A model generated the notes under the pieces. It was given only the letters and a program-made list of their open reading frames with translations, searched no databases and was not told the origin of the DNA. A stretch of 25,785 bases of DNA from SG8-41 sp032123035 (lineage in GTDB: Bacteria; Pseudomonadota; Gammaproteobacteria; Burkholderiales; SG8-41), in contig JAQBFV010000166.1 of NCBI GenBank assembly GCA_032123035.1, positions 1 through 25,785 on the forward strand. Reading direction: 5' to 3'. A program made the position numbers and the translations under genes. The first letter of the stretch is position 1; every line of letters begins with the position of its first letter. Of this stretch, positions 1 to 7,993 are shown piece after piece.

Positions 1-2
1 AA

Positions 3-329
3 GTCGAGACCATCTGCCGCTACAACCTGCCAGTCTGCGTAGTGGTCTTCAACAACAACGGCGTTTACCGCGGCACCGACGTCAACCCGACCGGCGGCCC
101 CGACGTGGCACCCACCGTGTTCGTCAAGGGTGCACGCTACGACAAGCTGATTGAGGCCTTCGGTGGCGTGGGCGTGCACGCCACGACCCCGGCCGAGTTG
201 CGCAAGGCAATGGAAGAAGCCATCCGCTCGCGCAAGCCCACGCTCATCAATGCGGTCATCGATGAAACCGCCGGCACCGAAAGCGGTCGCATCACGAGCC
301 TGAATCCGCAAAGCGCAAAAAAGAAATAA
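3..329 (+). CDS. oxc: Oxalyl-CoA decarboxylase, C-terminal part (5' end outside window)
   Basis: This is the last 108 codons of a thiamine-diphosphate-dependent decarboxylase, open from the window edge and ending at TAA 327-329. The reading frame gives NLPVCVVVFNNNGVYRGTD close to its start. The VFNNNGVYRG stretch is typical of the TPP-binding C-terminal domain of oxalyl-CoA decarboxylase, and the following GGPDVAPTVF segment also fits that enzyme better than acetolactate synthase. The enzyme turns oxalyl-CoA into formyl-CoA and CO2 in the cytoplasm. The formyl-CoA transferase gene begins 61 bases downstream, the usual partner in oxalate degradation, which strengthens the call. The tail ends in a lysine run. 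Only about a fifth of the protein is visible, so the upstream substrate-binding domains cannot be checked. Confidence 0.88.
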   Translation, partial: VETICRYNLPVCVVVFNNNGVYRGTDVNPTGGPDVAPTVFVKGARYDKLIEAFGGVGVHATTPAELRKAMEEAIRSRKPTLINAVIDETAGTESGRITSLNPQSAKKK

Positions 330-380
330 GTCAAACCGTTGAGCGAGGGCAGGTCGCCTTTCATCTGCCGCAGAATTTTT

Positions 381-384
381 GGAG
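381..384 (+). promoter_or_regulatory. Ribosome binding site deciding the frc start
   Basis: GGAG lies six bases before the ATG at 391. It supports that ATG over an in-frame TTG at 379, which would overlap the Shine-Dalgarno sequence itself. Confidence 0.7.
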
Positions 385-390
385 ATCAGA

Positions 391-1650
391 ATGGAAGCTT
401 TAAAAGGCGTGCGCATCCTTGACATGAGCCACGTGCAGGCAGGGCCAACCTGCTCGCAGCTGTTGGCATGGATGGGCGCGGATGTAATCAAGTTCGAGAA
501 CCCGCAGGGCGATGCGACGCGCGGCCAGCTGCGCGATGTCCCGAATGCCGACAGCCTGTACTTCACGATGCTCAACTGCAACAAGCGCTCGATCACGGTC
601 AACATGAAGACCGAGGCGGGCAAGCAGGTATTCGTCGACCTGCTGAAGAAATGCCACATCATCATGGAGAACTTTGGCCCGGGCGTGCTCGAGCGCTTCG
701 GCTTCCCGTGGGAGAAAATCCACGAGGTCAACCCGAAGATCGTGATGGGCTCGATCAAGGGCTTCGGTTCCACCGGACCGTACGCCGACTTCAAGGCCTA
801 TGAGAACGTTGCGCAGGCGATGGGGGGCGCCATGAGTACCACCGGCGTTCCCGAAGGCCCGCCGTTTGTCACGGGCGCGCAGATCGGCGACACCGGCACC
901 GGGCTGCACCTGGCCATCGGACTGCTGGCTGCCCTGCGCCAGGCTGATCGCACGGGGCAGGGTCAGTATGTCGAGGTGGCGATGATGGACGGCGTGATGA
1001 ACCTGTGCCGGGTGAAGTTTCGCGATCACCAGCGGCTCACGCGCCAGGGGTTGTCCGAATATTCCGTGCCGGCGCAGCAGGGCATGGGTGCGGTGCCTCG
1101 CGCGGGCAACGACTCCGGCGGCGGCCAGCTCGGCAACGCCATCCACTGCAAGCCGCACGGCCCCAACGACTGGCTCTACGTCGTGGTGCAGGAAGCGGTG
1201 TGGGACGCGCTCGCGAAGCGCATCGGCGGCGAGGCGCTCGCGAGCGATGCGCGCTTTGCCAAGATTGCCGAGCGCAGGAAGAACCAGAACGCGATGTGGA
1301 GCATCATTACCGACTTCGCCAAGGGCCACACCAAGCGCGAATTCATGGCAATCCTCAATCCCCTCGACGTGCCCTGCGGACCGATTATGAGCACCGAAGA
1401 TCTCGCCAACGACGAGCATATCCGCGGCCGCAACATGTGGGTCGAGCTCGATCATCCGCAGCGCGGCAAGTGGTGGAACGTCGGCATGCCGATCAAGCTG
1501 TCGGATTCGCCAGCCGACATCAAGCGTTCCCCGTTACTCGGCGAGCACACCGACGAGGTTCTCAAGGAAGTCCTCGGATACGGGGACGAGAAGGTCGTGC
1601 AACTGAAGGCCGCGGGCGCATTCGCTTTGCCGCCCAAGAAAGTCGCTTGA
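391..1650 (+). CDS. frc: Formyl-CoA:oxalate CoA-transferase (class III CoA-transferase)
   Basis: This 419-residue protein has the length of the Oxalobacter Frc / E. coli YfdW family. It moves CoA from formyl-CoA to oxalate, giving oxalyl-CoA for the decarboxylase encoded just upstream. The N-terminus MEALKGVRILDMSHVQAGP is the standard class III opening, with Q16 in the HVQAGP motif. The IGDTGTG segment places Asp167 where the catalytic aspartate (Asp169 in Oxalobacter formigenes Frc) is expected. The glycine-rich SGGGQLGNA stretch near residue 250 corresponds to the flexible active-site loop, and the C-terminal LGEHTDEVLKEVLGY motif is also family-typical. I chose ATG 391 because a GGAG sits six bases before it. 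Other CoA-transferases of this fold act on other acids, but the oxc neighbour makes oxalate by far the likeliest substrate. Confidence 0.92.
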   Translation: MEALKGVRILDMSHVQAGPTCSQLLAWMGADVIKFENPQGDATRGQLRDVPNADSLYFTMLNCNKRSITVNMKTEAGKQVFVDLLKKCHIIMENFGPGVLERFGFPWEKIHEVNPKIVMGSIKGFGSTGPYADFKAYENVAQAMGGAMSTTGVPEGPPFVTGAQIGDTGTGLHLAIGLLAALRQADRTGQGQYVEVAMMDGVMNLCRVKFRDHQRLTRQGLSEYSVPAQQGMGAVPRAGNDSGGGQLGNAIHCKPHGPNDWLYVVVQEAVWDALAKRIGGEALASDARFAKIAERRKNQNAMWSIITDFAKGHTKREFMAILNPLDVPCGPIMSTEDLANDEHIRGRNMWVELDHPQRGKWWNVGMPIKLSDSPADIKRSPLLGEHTDEVLKEVLGYGDEKVVQLKAAGAFALPPKKVA

Positions 1651-1674
1651 GCAGGACGCGATTGCGCCTGCTCA
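1648..1674 (+). terminator. Stem-loop across the frc stop codon (possible weak terminator)
   Basis: TGAGCAGG (1648-1655) pairs perfectly with CCTGCTCA (1667-1674). CGC/GCG pairs inside extend the stem past one bulged A, leaving a four-base loop. The left arm contains the frc TGA. No T-run follows, so it is not a classical intrinsic terminator. It could slow transcription or protect the 3' end of the message. Confidence 0.35.
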
Positions 1675-1746
1675 GCTCGCGGCGCGTCGGAACGGACGCC
1701 ACGCGCCGTTCAACCTGCCGTTGCATTTGAACCCCGGGGGAGATTC

Positions 1747-2679
1747 ATGAAAATCGCGATTATTGGTCAGCAGGATTACGGTAAGGCGGTGTTTGAGGCG
1801 TTCCTCGAGCGCAAGGATGAGATCGCGGGCGTGTTCTGCGCCCCGGAAAAGCCCGGCGCGAAAGCCGATCCCCTGCGGGCAGCGGCAGAGGAGAAAGGAT
1901 TCAAGGTTTTCCAGTTCCCGTCTTTGCGCAGTCCCGAGGCCCACGATGCCATGAAGGGCCTCAAGGTCGATCTGGGTATCATGGCCTACGTGCTGCAGTT
2001 CGCGCCGGATACGTTGGTGAAGATCCCGCGTCTGGGAACGATCCAGTACCATCCCTCCCTGCTGCCCAAGTATCGGGGCCCGTCCTCGATCAACTGGCCA
2101 ATCATCCGTGGCGACACCCGCACCGGTCTCACCATCTTCCGGCCGACCGAAGGCCTCGACGAAGGCCCGATCGTGCTGCAGAAGGAATGTGACCTCGGTC
2201 CTGACGAGACCTTGGGTGACATTTACTTCAACAAGCTTTTCCCGATCGGCGTCAAGGCCATGCTCGAGGCGGCTGACCTTGTCTTCGCGGGCAAGCACAA
2301 GGAGACGGTCCAGGATGAGTCAAAGGCGAGCTATGAAGGGTGGTGCCGCGATGCTGAGGCACGCATTCACTGGGCAAGCCACGTGGAGTTCATCTATAAC
2401 GTGATCCGGGGCTGCAACCCGGCGCCCGGCGCCTGGACCACGCTCAACGGCAAGAAGCTCCAGATTTTCGATGCGCGGAAGATCGTGTTCCGCCGCTTTG
2501 CCGAAGTCGTTGGCAAGATCGGCGAAGTTTCCGGCGTCACCGAATCGAGTTTCAAGGTAACGGCGCAAGGCGGCCTGATCGAGGTGCTGCGCGCGCGCGG
2601 CGCCGATGGCAAAAAGGTCTCGGGCGGCGAATTCGCGCGCGCGGCGGGGCTTGCGGCGGGCACCATACTTGGAAGCTAG
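1747..2679 (+). CDS. Formyltransferase-family protein, 10-formyl-THF hydrolase-like
   Basis: This 310-residue protein has the formyltransferase fold shared by Fmt, PurN and the N-terminal hydrolase domain of 10-formyltetrahydrofolate dehydrogenase (ALDH1L1). It opens MKIAIIGQQDYG and keeps YHPSLLPKYRG around residues 101-111. His102 and Asp138 (in EGLDEGPIVLQKE) have the same 36-residue spacing as the catalytic His106/Asp142 pair of ALDH1L1. The length matches that isolated domain, and the C-terminal part (about 205-305) resembles the Fmt C-terminal domain. The IQYHPSLLP form, lacking the usual FNxH asparagine, is closer to ALDH1L1 than to Fmt. A GGGGGAG sequence ends six bases before the ATG. 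Its place behind oxc-frc suggests a job with formyl-CoA- or formate-derived one-carbon units, for example splitting formyl-THF to formate. The exact substrate is inference. Confidence 0.75.
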   Translation: MKIAIIGQQDYGKAVFEAFLERKDEIAGVFCAPEKPGAKADPLRAAAEEKGFKVFQFPSLRSPEAHDAMKGLKVDLGIMAYVLQFAPDTLVKIPRLGTIQYHPSLLPKYRGPSSINWPIIRGDTRTGLTIFRPTEGLDEGPIVLQKECDLGPDETLGDIYFNKLFPIGVKAMLEAADLVFAGKHKETVQDESKASYEGWCRDAEARIHWASHVEFIYNVIRGCNPAPGAWTTLNGKKLQIFDARKIVFRRFAEVVGKIGEVSGVTESSFKVTAQGGLIEVLRARGADGKKVSGGEFARAAGLAAGTILGS

Positions 2680-3321
2680 CTAAGTCCGGTTCAATTTCTG
2701 CCGGCCGCGGTCGATACCCGGCAGCCGGTGTCCCCGGGTGGCCGAGGTATTTGGCCACGTATTTGATTCAGATACCCATTTATTGGCCGGGCTGGGTGAC
2801 CTATCGCCCAATCAGCCCGAAAATGTGCTTACCCTCGTCGTGGTGGCGCGCCCGCACGTGAGACGTAATTCCCTGTATCCATGTGAGCTTTTACCAACAC
2901 TTCTTAAAAAAAACATATACTTTTCCAACAAATATCGTAGAATTGATGAGTGAACTGCGTTAACTTACTGGAACAACACTATAAATAGCCGAAAAGGGAT
3001 GAGAAAGCTCTATTTCTGGCGATCCGGCGAGTTTCTCGGGCTAGTCGCGGGTGTCCTGCCGCCCAGGTGCGTGGACGGCATGTTGACCCAAGGCCTGACG
3101 CGCGGTGCCCCAATCGATCACGCGTCAGAACGGCACATGCCGCGGACGACGCGTACCGACACTCTGGCGGGCCGTGGCCTGCTGGTCAACGATGGGGCAT
3201 TCCTGCTTCCACTGGCGGGCGATGCGGGCCGCGCTGATATCAGCCAGCCGTCTGAGCGTCGTCGCACGGACGCACAAGCGGCTTTCGCACGGCCGGCAAT
3301 GGTTCGGGCCGTACAGCGGTT
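2680..3321. other. Non-coding stretch with an AT-rich island
   Basis: I find no convincing gene in these 642 bases. Short open frames on both strands show no recognisable domain or ribosome binding site. A CTGCCGG/CCGGCAG inverted repeat (2698-2704 with 2718-2724) follows the formyltransferase gene but lacks a T-run. About 2885-3000 is clearly more AT-rich than the surroundings and could hold a promoter, for example around the TATAAA at 2980-2985, but no well-spaced -35 box is visible. The stretch probably includes the decayed 5' part of the kinase gene whose 3' end follows. Confidence 0.5.
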
Positions 3322-3627
3322 TTGAAGCCGGGCAAGACGCTGATGTTGGGCCATTATCAACTCGCGTGCGGCCAGCTGCCGTTTCAGGGGGAATCGATGG
3401 CGCAGCTTAGTACCAGAATCGCCAATGAGCCGCATCCGGACATTCGCATCCACAGTCCCGGGCTGCCCGCTTGCGTGGCGACAATCGTCAACACGGCGAT
3501 GGCCAAGGATCTCGAGCGGCGTTGTCAGGACGGCGCGCAGATGGCCGAGGCGCTGCGCGTGTGCCTGGGAAATCTGTCTTTGTCCGCGCACCAAAATCCA
3601 CCGCGGTCCGCGGCAGCGACGAATTAA
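3322..3627 (+). pseudogene. Truncated Ser/Thr protein kinase (C-terminal lobe only)
   Basis: An open frame from a TTG encodes about 101 residues. The part from roughly HYQLACGQLPFQGESMA onward matches the end of a PknB-type (Hanks) kinase domain: YQLxxGxLPF, then IANEPHPDIR, PxLPAC, and MAKDLERRCQDGAQMAEAL, the last corresponding to the conserved arginine helix of subdomain XI. The ATP-binding P-loop, VAIK lysine, HRD and DFG motifs are all absent here and are not found in any frame upstream, where a stop interrupts the frame at 3253. It ends 12 bases before the PP2C gene, the usual operon position for the partner kinase. I read it as a remnant. A start at TTG 3322 would still give only a catalytically dead fragment. 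Confidence 0.7.
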
Positions 3628-3639
3628 GGCGGCGACGGA

Positions 3640-4455
3640 ATGCCTGATCTGAATTCCGCGCTCGAAATCGTTTCCGCCACCCACCCCGGGATGGTGCGCT
3701 CGCACAACGAGGACAGTATCGCGATTGAAAAGGAGATCGGGCTTGCGGTGCTGGCAGATGGAATGGGCGGCTATAACGCGGGGGAGGTCGCAAGCGGTAT
3801 TGCGGTCGCGATGATCTGCAGTGAGGTGAAGAAAGCCCTTGCCAAAAACAAAACCGAGGCGCTGAATGGCAACGCTGTAGAAACGTTAATTGCAGAAGAA
3901 TCTGCTCGCGCGAATGAGGCCATTTACGAAGCGGCACAAAGCCAGCCCAGGTATTCGGGCATGGGGACAACCCTCGTGGTTGCGTTCTGGCATGACAACC
4001 AGATCACGGTCGGGCACATCGGGGACTCGCGGCTTTACCGGCTGCGGGCGGAAACGCTGGAGCCGCTGACGCGTGATCACTCCTTATTGCAGGAACAGAT
4101 CGATAGCGGAATGATTACCAAGGAACAAGCCAGATATTCGCAGAACAAGAACCTGGTGACGCGGGCGGTCGGCATTGATCCCGAAGTGGAGGCCGAAGTG
4201 CACACCTACGCGGTGCAGACGGGCGATCTTTACCTCTTGTGCTCGGACGGGCTCAACGACATGTTGCCCGACGAGGACATCCAGTTGACGTTGTCATCCC
4301 TGCAGTCGAACTTGCCGCTGGCCGCGGAGCAGCTGGTGCAGCAAGCAAACGACAACGGCGGGCGCGACAACGTTTCCGTGGTTCTGGTTCGGGTAACCAA
4401 GGATTTCCCGGCGCACGCGGGCTGGGCGAACAGATTGAAAGCTTGGATACGATAA
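3640..4455 (+). CDS. PP2C-family Ser/Thr protein phosphatase
   Basis: This 271-residue soluble protein has the full bacterial PP2C (PPM) motif set. RSHNEDS lies at residues 20-26, LADGMGGYNAGEVAS at 38-52 with metal-binding Asp40 and Gly41, GMGTTLV at 107-113, GHIGDSRLYRL at 125-135, SDGLNDML at 202-209 with metal-binding Asp203, and GGRDNVSVVLV at 240-250 with metal-binding Asp243. All three key aspartates are present, so it should be an active Mn/Mg-dependent phosphatase acting on phospho-Ser/Thr, and the length fits Stp/PrpC enzymes. AAGGCGG precedes the ATG by seven bases. It sits between a dead kinase fragment and an FHA (phosphothreonine reader) gene 16 bases downstream, so it was probably once the eraser in a writer-eraser-reader operon. 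The working kinase is not in this window. Confidence 0.93.
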   Translation: MPDLNSALEIVSATHPGMVRSHNEDSIAIEKEIGLAVLADGMGGYNAGEVASGIAVAMICSEVKKALAKNKTEALNGNAVETLIAEESARANEAIYEAAQSQPRYSGMGTTLVVAFWHDNQITVGHIGDSRLYRLRAETLEPLTRDHSLLQEQIDSGMITKEQARYSQNKNLVTRAVGIDPEVEAEVHTYAVQTGDLYLLCSDGLNDMLPDEDIQLTLSSLQSNLPLAAEQLVQQANDNGGRDNVSVVLVRVTKDFPAHAGWANRLKAWIR

Positions 4456-4471
4456 AGGCGGGGATATCACC

Positions 4472-5563
4472 ATGGCGAAGTTGATTGTCAGTCTGGACGG
4501 GTCGGTGATCAGGGATTACCCCATCGATAAAGAGCGGGTGACGATTGGCCGCAAGCCGCACAACGACATTCAGATCGAGAATCTGGCCGTCAGTGGCGAG
4601 CACGCATGTATTGTCACCATCTTGAACGACTCGTTCCTCGAGGACCTTGGCAGCACGAACGGCACGGTGGTTAACGGCAACCCGGTCAAGAAACACATCC
4701 TGCAGAGCAACGATGTGATCGAGATCGGCAAGTACAAGCTGAAATTCGTGAGCGACGCACCTGCGGCGGCGGCGGGCCGCACCACCATCGATGAGTTCGA
4801 GAAGACGATGGTGATGCGGGCGCCCGCACTTGCCAAGGCGGTAAGAGCGCAGCCGGCCGCTGGAGCAATGGCTTCGGGGCCCCGAACCATGGGCATGCCG
4901 ACAATGCCTCCCCCGACGCCCAGGCCGACGCTACACCCACCTCCCTTTCCAGCGGGCGGGGCCGCCGCTTCCGGCCCACTGACCTCCCCCGGGGGCAAGG
5001 AGGCCGCTGCCTCTGGACCGCTGACTTCGCCGGGAGGCAAGGAGGCCGCTGCCTCCGGCTCGATGACTTCGCCGGGAGGCAAGCAGGCCTCTGGCTCGAT
5101 GACTTCGCCAGGAGGCAAGCAGGCCGCTGCTTCTGGTCCCCTGAGCTCGACGGGGGTCACGGTTGCTTCCGTGCCCGGCCCCGCGCCAGCCCCGGAGCCT
5201 TCCGCCAGGGCGGCGTCTGACGCCGCGCCGTCTACTTCGACTGGCGGCTCGGCCAGCGCGGCTGGGTCCGCACCCGCTCCCGCTGCGCCGGCAGAACCAG
5301 CACTCGGCGCGATCCAGATCCTGAGCGGATCGGGGGCCGGCAAGGAATTGGATCTCGTGAAAAACCTCACCACCCTGGGCAAGCCAGGTGTACAGGTTGC
5401 CGTCATTACCCGTCGACCGCAGGGCTATTTCATCACCCACGTCGAAGGCGCCAGCGCGCCGGAGGTGAACGGGAAGGCGCTGGATGCGCAGGCCTGCCTC
5501 TTGAAGGACCACGACGTGATTGAGCTGGCTGGCGTGAAGATGGAATTTTTCCTCAAGAAATAG
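4472..5563 (+). CDS. FHA-domain protein with repeat linker and second FHA-like domain
   Basis: This is a 363-residue cytoplasmic adaptor. Residues about 1-95 form a classic forkhead-associated domain: ITIGRKPHNDIQI-like strand residues, then SGEHACI, then LGSTNGTVVNGNPV, giving the Gly-Arg, Ser-x-His and Asn-Gly-x-x-Val-Asn residues that bind phosphothreonine. A low-complexity Pro/Ala/Ser/Gly linker (about 120-270) follows, with tandem copies of a 14-residue unit like ASGPLTSPGGKEAA. The last 90 residues (from about GAIQILSGSGAG) look like a second, degenerate FHA domain with LGKPGVQVAVITRR and a VNGKAL turn, but without a clear SxH. GGCGGGG precedes the ATG by eight bases. It is co-oriented with the PP2C gene 16 bases upstream and ends before a strong terminator, so the two probably form one unit. 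The binding partner is unknown. Confidence 0.88.
   Translation: MAKLIVSLDGSVIRDYPIDKERVTIGRKPHNDIQIENLAVSGEHACIVTILNDSFLEDLGSTNGTVVNGNPVKKHILQSNDVIEIGKYKLKFVSDAPAAAAGRTTIDEFEKTMVMRAPALAKAVRAQPAAGAMASGPRTMGMPTMPPPTPRPTLHPPPFPAGGAAASGPLTSPGGKEAAASGPLTSPGGKEAAASGSMTSPGGKQASGSMTSPGGKQAAASGPLSSTGVTVASVPGPAPAPEPSARAASDAAPSTSTGGSASAAGSAPAPAAPAEPALGAIQILSGSGAGKELDLVKNLTTLGKPGVQVAVITRRPQGYFITHVEGASAPEVNGKALDAQACLLKDHDVIELAGVKMEFFLKK
4961..5164 (+). repeat. In-frame tandem repeat (42-bp unit) within the FHA gene linker
   Basis: Units begin at 4961, 5003 and 5045 (42 bp each) and at 5087 (36 bp, two codons lost). A decayed copy begins at 5123. Each full unit encodes about AAASGPLTSPGGKE or a close variant with SGSMTSPGGKQ. 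The period is a multiple of three, so gain or loss of a unit keeps the frame. The Thr-Ser-Pro cores could be phosphorylation targets, which is inference. Confidence 0.85.
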
Positions 5564-5621
5564 GCATTAGCGGCCAGCCGCAGGAACGAGTTCACGGCGG
5601 CGGCCGGCAAATCGCGAATCG

Positions 5622-5659
5622 GGCCGGTGGTCGGTCCTGTGCTGACCACCGGCCTTTTT
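5622..5659 (+). terminator. Rho-independent terminator after the FHA gene
   Basis: GGCCGGTGGTC (5622-5632) and GACCACCGGCC (5644-5654) make a perfect 11-bp stem with an 11-base loop, followed directly by TTTTT (5655-5659). It lies 59 bases after the FHA stop and 93 bases before the cyclase start, so it separates the PP2C-FHA unit from the cyclase unit, or makes read-through partial. Confidence 0.88.
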
Positions 5660-5740
5660 GCCTGGTACGGAATTTGCGGCGAAAGGGCACCACCATGCGG
5701 CGGAGGAGCGGCTGTTGCCCGCTGAAAGCCAAGGGAAAAA

Positions 5741-5744
5741 GAGG
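5741..5744 (+). promoter_or_regulatory. Ribosome binding site for the TTG start of the cyclase gene
   Basis: GAGG lies eight bases before TTG 5753. No ATG in this frame lies near the start of the first membrane helix, so this site supports the TTG. Confidence 0.6.
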
Positions 5745-5752
5745 CGGCGCGT

Positions 5753-7993
5753 TTGAGAAAACGATTTGCACGGATCGCCATCGGTTTCGTGGCGGTGCTC
5801 GTTTTCCTCGGGCACGCGGCCGGCTATTACACGTTGCCGCTGCTGGCCAACCTGGAATCGATCGTCTACGACTCGCGGCTGCGCCTCACCATGCCTGGCA
5901 CGGTCGACACAAGAATCGCCATTCTCGATATCGACGAGAAGAGCATGGCCGAGAAGGAAGACGGCGGGGAGGGCCACTGGCCCTGGCCGCGCGACCGCCT
6001 CGCGCTGCTTCTGGACAAGCTCTTCGAAAAGTATGAGGTCGCGATTGTTGGCTTCGATGTCGTTTTTGCCGAACGCGACGAGTCTTCTGGCATCCGCGTG
6101 CTCGAGCGGCTTGGCGAGCAGGAGTTGCGCGACGTGGCCGAGTTTCAGTCGGCGCTCAAGCGGATCAAGCCCCAGCTCCAGTATGACGACATTTTCGCGC
6201 GCAAGATGGTGGATCGCCGAGTCGTGCTCGGATACGTGTTCTCGAACGCCGAAAACGGCCGCGTCCAGAAGAAAGGCCTGTTGCCACAACCCGTGTTCCC
6301 GCGCGATGCGTTCGCAACGCGGCCGATCTACACCACCTCCTGGAACGGTTACACCGCGAACCTCGAGGAGCTGCAGAAAAAGGCGGCGAGCGGAGGGCAT
6401 TTCAACTCGAACACCGATGACGATGGCATCGTCCGCCGTGTGCCCATGCTCGCCGAGTACAACGGGGCCTACTATGAGCCGCTGTCCCTCGCCATGGTGA
6501 GAACGCTTTTCGACCTGCGGACTGTCGGGGCGGTCCTTCCCGATGAGGCATACACCTCGCCGCAATACGCTGGCCTCGAGTGGTTGCAGGTCGGCTCGAT
6601 GCACGTCCCCCTCGACGAGACCGCGAGCGCGCTCGTGCCGTACCGGGGCAGACAGGGCAGCTTCAATTACTTCTCGTTGGTGGACGTATTGAATGAGCGG
6701 ATCAATCCCGCCGAGCTCAAGGGCAAGATCGCGCTGATTGGCACCACTGCGCCGGGCCTCCTGGACTTGCGGGCGACGCCGGTCGGCCCGACTTTTCCCG
6801 GCGTCGAGATTCACGCCAATCTCATTGCCGGCATCCTCGACGGTGTCATCAAGCAGCGTCCGCCTTACGTTCGCGCTGCGGAAATCATGCTGCTTCTGGT
6901 CGCAGGTGTCGCGCTCGCGCTGCTGCTGCCGTTCCTCAGCCCGCTGATATCCACGGTCACGACCGTCGTCTCGCTCGCGCTGGTTGTCGCCACCAACGTG
7001 GCTGTATTCGACTACGGCAACGTCGTGCTGCCGCTCGCGTCGGGTCTGGTGATGATCCTGATCCTGTTCATGTTCAACATGGGCTATGGATTCTTCGTCG
7101 AAGCGCGCGGGATGCAGAAGATAACCAGCCTGTTCGGTCAGTACGTGCCGCCTGAGATCGTGGAGCAAATGGCGCAAAACCCCGAGCGGTTCAACATGGC
7201 ACCGCGCGCTCAAGAGCTCACCGTGCTCTTCTCCGACGTGCGTGGTTTCACCACGATATCCGAGAGCCTGTCGCCGGAGGATCTCGCCGTCTACATCAAC
7301 GAGTACCTGACGGCGATGAGCCTGGTCATCCGGGAACAGCATCGCGGCACGCTCGATAAGTATATCGGGGATGCGATCATGGCATTCTGGGGCGCGCCCG
7401 TGGCCGATCCGGAGCATGCGAAAAAGGCGGTGCTCGCCGCCCTGGGGATGCAGAGGGAAGCCAGGGCGCTCAACGAAAAATTCAAGGCGAAGGGTTGGCC
7501 GACATTCAAGATCGGCATCGGGGTCAATTCGGGCGTAATGCGCGTTGGCGACATGGGATCGCGAATCCGCCGCGCCTACACCGTGATGGGTGACGCAGTT
7601 AACCTCGGATCGCGCCTGGAAGGCGTCACAAAGCAATATGGGGCTGATATTATTATCGGCGAAGGCACGAAAAACCTCCTTTCCGGCTTCGTCTTGCGTG
7701 AGGTCGACCGGGTGCGCGTGAAAGGCAAGGACGAGCCGGTCGCGATCTACGAGCCGCTCGGCCTGGACGGCGAGCTAGGCCAGCCGACGCTGAATGACAA
7801 TATTATTTGGGACCAGGCGCTTAATCTCTACCGCGCCCAGGACTGGGATATGGCGGAACAGCAGCTGCTCAAGCTCAAGAAGACCGGCGGGAACGCCGAG
7901 CTGTTTGGCGTCTTCCTTGAGCGCATCGCGGCATTCCGGAAACATCCGCCCGGTCCCGCCTGGGACGGGGTCTACACATTCGAGACCAAGTGA
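5753..7993 (+). CDS. CHASE2-domain class III adenylate cyclase
   Basis: This 746-residue membrane protein probably makes cAMP from ATP. Membrane helix 1 (about 7-28) is followed by a large periplasmic CHASE2 sensor (about 30-370), three membrane helices (about 378-396, 399-419, 424-448), and a short linker with FGQYVPPEIVEQM. The cytoplasmic class III catalytic domain runs from about 485 to 670. Metal-binding Asp495 lies in LFSDVRGFT and Asp540 in DKYIGDAIMAFWG. Lys536 and Thr610 (YTVMGDAVN) are the purine-selecting pair expected for ATP, and Asn617 and Arg621 are the transition-state residues. All are present, so it should be active as a homodimer. The tail (about 690-746) may be a short helical repeat. 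It starts with TTG, preceded by GAGG. Its stop overlaps the phosphodiesterase start by one base, so the two are translationally coupled. The CHASE2 ligand is unknown. Confidence 0.92.
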   Translation: MRKRFARIAIGFVAVLVFLGHAAGYYTLPLLANLESIVYDSRLRLTMPGTVDTRIAILDIDEKSMAEKEDGGEGHWPWPRDRLALLLDKLFEKYEVAIVGFDVVFAERDESSGIRVLERLGEQELRDVAEFQSALKRIKPQLQYDDIFARKMVDRRVVLGYVFSNAENGRVQKKGLLPQPVFPRDAFATRPIYTTSWNGYTANLEELQKKAASGGHFNSNTDDDGIVRRVPMLAEYNGAYYEPLSLAMVRTLFDLRTVGAVLPDEAYTSPQYAGLEWLQVGSMHVPLDETASALVPYRGRQGSFNYFSLVDVLNERINPAELKGKIALIGTTAPGLLDLRATPVGPTFPGVEIHANLIAGILDGVIKQRPPYVRAAEIMLLLVAGVALALLLPFLSPLISTVTTVVSLALVVATNVAVFDYGNVVLPLASGLVMILILFMFNMGYGFFVEARGMQKITSLFGQYVPPEIVEQMAQNPERFNMAPRAQELTVLFSDVRGFTTISESLSPEDLAVYINEYLTAMSLVIREQHRGTLDKYIGDAIMAFWGAPVADPEHAKKAVLAALGMQREARALNEKFKAKGWPTFKIGIGVNSGVMRVGDMGSRIRRAYTVMGDAVNLGSRLEGVTKQYGADIIIGEGTKNLLSGFVLREVDRVRVKGKDEPVAIYEPLGLDGELGQPTLNDNIIWDQALNLYRAQDWDMAEQQLLKLKKTGGNAELFGVFLERIAAFRKHPPGPAWDGVYTFETK

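Noticed and set aside
2738..3325. Two short plus-strand open frames (2738-2953, 2999-3325) before the kinase remnant
   Set aside because: No domain and no good ribosome binding site (an AAAAGGGA abuts 2999 too closely). I also looked for kinase N-lobe motifs in all three plus frames and found none.
4961..5164. The tandem repeats as a CRISPR array
   Set aside because: There are no unique spacers; the units are contiguous, in frame and encode a low-complexity protein linker.
5567..7636. A 689-codon open frame on the minus strand opposite the cyclase gene
   Set aside because: It is a composition shadow of a GC-rich gene: His/Arg/Asp/Val-rich with no domain, and the plus strand holds a complete cyclase with all catalytic residues.
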